A stretch of 8,101 nucleotides of DNA, taken from positions 1-8,101 of the forward strand of contig JAEDML010000055.1 of NCBI GenBank assembly GCA_016303035.1, given 5' to 3'. How positions within the stretch are numbered: the first letter of the stretch is position 1; the number at the start of each line of letters is the position of its first letter. This DNA comes from Clostridiaceae bacterium. GTDB taxonomy: Bacteria > Bacillota > Clostridia > Oscillospirales > Acutalibacteraceae. Of the stretch, positions 6,115-8,101 are shown piece by piece. The position numbers and the translations under genes were made by a program. The notes under the pieces are model-generated. The model had not been told where the DNA came from. It did not search any database and saw only the letters and a program-made list of their open reading frames with translations.

Positions 6115-6920
6115 TGGAAATGCTGCAAACCGTATTTTCCTACTCCTTTGCTGCCCGCGCGCTGATTGTGGGTGTTTTGGTTTCACTCTGCGCGGCATTG
6201 CTAGGAGTAAGCCTTGTGCTTAAAAGGTATTCTATGCTGGGCGACGGACTTTCCCATGTTGCCTTCGGCTCGGCGGCGATTGCGCTGGCTTTAGGGGTTG
6301 CACCGCTTAAAATATCAATACCCGTAGTAATAATCGCGGCTTTTCTTATGCTGAGAACAGGCGGAAAAATTAAGGGCGACGCCGCAACGGCTATCGTTTC
6401 AAGCAGTGCGCTTGCAATAGGCGTAATAGTAGCTACAATGACTACCGGTATGAATACCGATATAAGCAATTATATGTTCGGAAGTATTCTTGCAATGAGT
6501 CGCGAGGATGTTTTTATAACCTCCGCCGCGGCTTCGGTAATTATAATAATTTATATTGTTTTCTACAATAAAATTTTTGCCTCCACCTTTGACGAGGGCT
6601 TTGCCTTAGCAACAGGGGTGCATGTCGAGCTTTATAACAGTCTCCTTGCGGTGCTCACCGCGGTTGTGGTTGTAATCGGTATGCGTATGATGGGAGCTCT
6701 GCTTATATCAAGCGTGATGATTTTTCCTGCGCTTTCTGCAATGCGAGTTTGCCGGCATTATAAAGGCGTAATAATGATGTCGGCGCTGATATCTGTCGCG
6801 GCTTTTATCGTCGGTATGCTGCTTTCCTTTTTATACGATATGCCGGCAGGAGCAAGCGTTGTGGTTGTAAATCTTGTTATATTCCTTATCTTTTCGGCAA
6901 TAGGCAAGAAAAATGCTTGA
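6114..6920 (+). CDS. znuB: Zinc ABC transporter permease ZnuB (ABC-3 family)
   Basis: Membrane channel subunit of the metal importer; two copies are expected to pair with two ZnuC. 268 residues with about eight hydrophobic segments. ABC-3 landmarks are MLGDGLSHVAFG (41-52), MFGSIL (121-126), the ATPase-facing FDEGFALATGV (159-169) and GALLISSVMIFPALSA (194-209). The ATG at 6114 is chosen because GGAGG at 6102-6106 lies 7 nt away; the in-frame GTG at 6111 is possible but too close. It is last in the operon. No hairpin terminator follows, and its stop codon lies within the -35 box of the next promoter. Confidence 0.93.
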   Translation: MEMLQTVFSYSFAARALIVGVLVSLCAALLGVSLVLKRYSMLGDGLSHVAFGSAAIALALGVAPLKISIPVVIIAAFLMLRTGGKIKGDAATAIVSSSALAIGVIVATMTTGMNTDISNYMFGSILAMSREDVFITSAAASVIIIIYIVFYNKIFASTFDEGFALATGVHVELYNSLLAVLTAVVVVIGMRMMGALLISSVMIFPALSAMRVCRHYKGVIMMSALISVAAFIVGMLLSFLYDMPAGASVVVVNLVIFLIFSAIGKKNA

Positions 6921-6945
6921 CCTATATGCTATGAGGTGCTATAAT
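6917..6945 (+). promoter_or_regulatory. SigA promoter upstream of the TPP riboswitch
   Basis: TTGACC (6917-6922), 17-nt spacer, TATAAT (6940-6945), with a TG one base before the -10 (6937-6938). The -35 overlaps the znuB stop codon. The expected start is near 6952, a few bases before the aptamer. Confidence 0.82.
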
Positions 6946-6954
6946 ATTTTTGCA

Positions 6955-7055
6955 ATAAGGGAGCTTGATGAAACTCAGGCTGAGAGGGAGTCCGCCTTTT
7001 AAGGCTATGACTTCGACCTGTAACCTGATGCGGATAATGCCGCCGTAGGATAATA
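6955..7055 (+). ncRNA. TPP riboswitch (THI element) controlling thiT
   Basis: Thiamine pyrophosphate-sensing leader. Conserved THI-box elements appear in order: GGGAG near the 5' end (6959-6963), GGCTGAGA (6978-6985), ACCTGAT (7023-7029), then GCGG-ATAATG-CCGC (7030-7043, the P5 stem with its invariant loop) and CGTAGGA (7044-7050). The pyrimidine-sensing GCTGAGA and the ATAATG loop are diagnostic. Between GCTGAGA and the ACCTGAT block lies an extra two-part stem: GGAGTC (6987-6992) with GACTTC (7009-7014), and GCCTT (6994-6998) with AAGGC (7001-7005). The P1 helix is not obvious, so the outer ends are approximate. The downstream gene, thiT, fits the ligand. TPP binding should lower expression. 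Confidence 0.93.
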
Positions 7056-7067
7056 CTTCGTGTGTTT

Positions 7068-7098
7068 GCCGCAGGTTTATTGCCTGCGGCTTTTTGTT
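7068..7098 (+). terminator. Riboswitch expression-platform terminator
   Basis: An 8-bp perfect stem (GCCGCAGG 7068-7075 with CCTGCGGC 7083-7090) with a 7-nt loop, followed by TTTTTGTTTG. It sits between the TPP aptamer and thiT, the place for ligand-controlled termination. Its left arm (CCGCA, 7069-7073) could instead pair with TGCGG (7029-7033) of the aptamer P5 strand, a plausible antiterminator when TPP is absent. Confidence 0.85.
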
Positions 7099-7139
7099 TG
7101 CAAAGGGAAATTGCAATATTTAAAAAAGGGGATATAAAA

Positions 7140-7727
7140 ATGGAAATGTCAAAAAAACCTGTCTACAAGCTCACGCTCAGTGCTGTTTTTGTAGCTCTGG
7201 CAACCGTGTTAAGCCTTATCAAGGTGGTAAAAATGCCGCTCGGAGGCTCTGTAACGCTTTTAAGTATGCTTCCTATTGTTATGATTTCGGCTATGCTGGG
7301 ACTTAAGTGGGGAATAGGCTCGGCATTTGTTTATTCGCTTATTCAGCTCTTCCTCGGAATCGCTATGGACGGACTGTTAGGCTGGGGACTTACTCCCGTT
7401 ATGCTTGTGGGAACGATTCTGCTTGATTATATAGTTGCCTTTACGGTTTTGGGAATTGCGGGAATCTTTGCAAAAAAAGGTTATGCCGGTATTTGCGGCG
7501 GTGTGGCTTTGGCGGTTGTTTTAAGATTTTTAAGTCATTTCTTATCGGGCTTTGTTATATTTAAAAATCTTGAGCAGTTCGAGATTTTCGGAAGTTTGTT
7601 TACAAACCGTCCGGTGCTTTATTCACTTGCTTACAACGGCGCCTATATGCTTCCTGAGCTTATTATAACGGTTGTGGGCGCCGCTGTTCTGTTCAAGCTC
7701 CCTCAGATAAAGAAGCTTATGGCTTAA
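7140..7727 (+). CDS. thiT: Thiamine-specific ECF transporter S component ThiT
   Basis: Membrane protein that binds thiamine and works with the shared EcfA/EcfA'/EcfT energy module, which is not encoded here. 195 residues with about six hydrophobic segments, as expected for ThiT. Family blocks are visible: MPLGGSVTLLSMLPI (32-46), LGLKWGIGS (53-61), RFLSHFLSGFVIF (129-141) and YSLAYNGAYMLPE (161-173). H133, Y165 and N166 fall in the regions that hold the thiamine pocket in characterised ThiT. A15xxxA19 in the first helix matches the S-component motif that docks on EcfT. The ATG at 7140 is chosen because AAGGGG (7126-7131) is 8 nt upstream; the frame is open back to 7062, but that start lies before the riboswitch terminator and would translate it. 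The TPP riboswitch upstream confirms the substrate. Confidence 0.95.
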   Translation: MEMSKKPVYKLTLSAVFVALATVLSLIKVVKMPLGGSVTLLSMLPIVMISAMLGLKWGIGSAFVYSLIQLFLGIAMDGLLGWGLTPVMLVGTILLDYIVAFTVLGIAGIFAKKGYAGICGGVALAVVLRFLSHFLSGFVIFKNLEQFEIFGSLFTNRPVLYSLAYNGAYMLPELIITVVGAAVLFKLPQIKKLMA

Positions 7728-7736
7728 ATATGATTT

Positions 7737-7780
7737 AAAAATTTCCGCAGGGATACCGTTTCTCTGCGGAAATTTTTATT
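7737..7780 (+). terminator. Strong intrinsic terminator after thiT
   Basis: A 14-bp perfect stem (7737-7750 with 7764-7777, core TTTCCGCAG/CTGCGGAAA), extendable by three inner pairs (7751-7753 with 7761-7763), a small loop and flanking A and T runs. The A-run on the left also gives a T-run on the opposite strand, so it could act in both directions. It ends the thiT transcript before the rpmH promoter. Confidence 0.9.
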
Positions 7781-7797
7781 TATTTGTAATATTTTTG

Positions 7798-7827
7798 TTG
7801 ACAGAGTGAGGTAATTTGAGTTATAAT
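7798..7827 (+). promoter_or_regulatory. SigA promoter of rpmH
   Basis: TTGACA (7798-7803), 18-nt spacer, TATAAT (7822-7827): both boxes are perfect. The expected start near 7834 gives a leader of about 80 nt before rpmH, long enough for the inverted repeat at 7840-7887. A strong promoter fits a ribosomal protein gene. Confidence 0.85.
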
Positions 7828-7839
7828 CTAAAATCGATA

Positions 7840-7887
7840 GGTTATGTATAAGGGATATTATCCCTGATTTATAATTCGGTCATAACC
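7840..7887 (+). promoter_or_regulatory. Structured 5' leader of rpmH (nested inverted repeats)
   Basis: The leader can fold as an outer 7-bp stem GGTTATG (7840-7846)/CATAACC (7881-7887), a short TATA/TATA helix (7847-7850 with 7870-7873) and an inner hairpin AGGGAT (7851-7856)/ATCCCT (7860-7865) with a 3-nt loop. The unpaired bases lie on the 3' side (7866-7869 and 7874-7880). It starts a few bases after the predicted transcription start. It could be a regulatory leader or an RNA-stabilising element. I do not recognise it as a named family. Confidence 0.5.
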
Positions 7888-7915
7888 GTAATGCGCACCG
7901 TAAGGAGGGTTTAAA

Positions 7916-8050
7916 TTGAAAAGGACATATCAGCCGAAGAAGCTTCACCGTAAAAAGGAACACGGTTTCTTAAAGAGAATGGCAACGGCAAACGGCCGCA
8001 AGGTGCTTGCCCGCCGCAGAGCTAAGGGAAGAAAGCAATTAACATACTAA
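7916..8050 (+). CDS. rpmH: 50S ribosomal protein L34
   Basis: Small, very basic protein of the large ribosomal subunit, 44 residues, the standard L34 length. The protein begins MKRTYQPKK, continues HGFLKRMATANGRKVLARRRAKGRK and ends QLTY; the KRT-QPK start and the NGRKVLARRRAKGRK block are diagnostic. The start codon is TTG at 7916, supported by AAGGAGGG (7902-7909) 6 nt upstream and by the conserved first residues; no ATG or GTG gives the right N-terminus. It has its own consensus promoter and a structured leader, and is followed by a hairpin and the probable start of rnpA, its usual partner. dnaA, often found upstream in the opposite direction, is not in this window. Confidence 0.97.
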   Translation: MKRTYQPKKLHRKKEHGFLKRMATANGRKVLARRRAKGRKQLTY

Positions 8051-8079
8051 AGCCACTTCCACGTGGCTTTTCCTTTTTT
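8049..8079 (+). terminator. Terminator/attenuator between rpmH and rnpA
   Basis: An 8-bp stem (AAAGCCAC 8049-8056 with GTGGCTTT 8063-8070) and a 6-nt loop, followed by TCC and a run of six T. It overlaps the end of the rpmH stop codon. Partial termination here would let L34 be made in excess over RnpA, the usual need. Confidence 0.8.
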
Positions 8080-8089
8080 AAAGGCAAAT

Positions 8090-8101
8090 ATGAGCAGTAT
8101 T
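8090..8101 (+). CDS. rnpA: Probable start of rnpA (RNase P protein component), cut by window edge
   Basis: An ATG at 8090 begins M-S-S-I and runs off the window. AAAGG (8080-8084) lies 5 nt upstream as a ribosome site. In almost all bacteria rnpA, encoding the protein subunit that helps RNase P mature tRNA 5' ends, directly follows rpmH. Only four codons are visible, so the identity rests on position, not on protein sequence. Confidence 0.5.

Noticed and set aside
5878..6469. Minus-strand frames over the znuC end and znuB start
   Set aside because: Antisense shadows of coding sequence, with no start signals or conserved features.
7062..7139. N-terminal extension of thiT by 26 residues from the start at 7062
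   Set aside because: It would translate the riboswitch terminator and has no ribosome site. The ATG at 7140 follows AAGGGG and gives the normal ThiT length.
7780..7915. Possible oriC or DnaA boxes in front of rpmH
   Set aside because: AT-rich and in a classic location, but TTATCCCTG (7858-7866) and TTATGTATA (7842-7850) each miss two or more positions of the TTATNCACA box, and there is no cluster of boxes. Promoter and leader explain the region.

Overview
The window looks like a piece of a low-to-middle GC Gram-positive chromosome, most likely a gut-type Clostridia (Ruminococcaceae/Oscillospiraceae-like). The evidence is the consensus SigA-type promoters, strong GGAGG ribosome binding sites, a lipoprotein-type ZnuA, a ThiT S component under a TPP riboswitch, and the RsmG-Noc gene pair. 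Every recognisable gene reads on the + strand. No insertion sequence, CRISPR array, phage gene or tRNA/rRNA gene was seen. No stretch over 300 bases lacks a gene.

Layout. (1) 1-2980: putP (Na+/proline symporter), trmB (tRNA m7G46 methyltransferase) and rsmG (16S rRNA m7G527 methyltransferase), closely packed and closed by an intrinsic terminator that overlaps the end of rsmG. (2) 3007-4050: noc, a ParB/Noc-family gene with its own extended -10 promoter, ended by a branched terminator-like structure and then a second long hairpin. (3) 4061-6920: a zinc-uptake operon (Fur-family regulator probably Zur, then znuA, znuC, znuB). It is transcribed from a perfect TTGACA-17-TATAAT promoter with a 25-nt palindrome over the likely transcription start. 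All junctions overlap by 1 to 25 nt. (4) 6917-7777: a promoter, a TPP riboswitch with its terminator, and thiT (thiamine-specific ECF S component), closed by a strong terminator. (5) 7798-8101: promoter, structured leader, rpmH (ribosomal protein L34, TTG start), a terminator/attenuator, and what is probably the first four codons of rnpA.

How the genes fit together. rsmG-noc and rpmH-rnpA are classic neighbours of the Firmicutes origin (usual order dnaA / rpmH-rnpA-yidC-jag-mnmE-mnmG-rsmG-noc-soj-parB). Here rsmG-noc lies about 4 kb upstream of rpmH on the same strand, and the place where dnaA would be expected holds thiT and the zinc operon. So this is probably an origin-proximal region in a rearranged order. 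The zinc operon is self-contained: the regulator senses metal, ZnuA captures it, and ZnuB/ZnuC import it. The thiamine unit is fed by its own promoter, but no terminator separates it from znuB.

Nothing here is a clearly undescribed system. The points most worth a second look are the non-canonical metal ligands of ZnuA, the Noc-type specificity residues in a protein that lacks the Noc membrane helix, the branched terminator after noc, the Asp-to-Cys change in the TrmB signature, and the structured rpmH leader.
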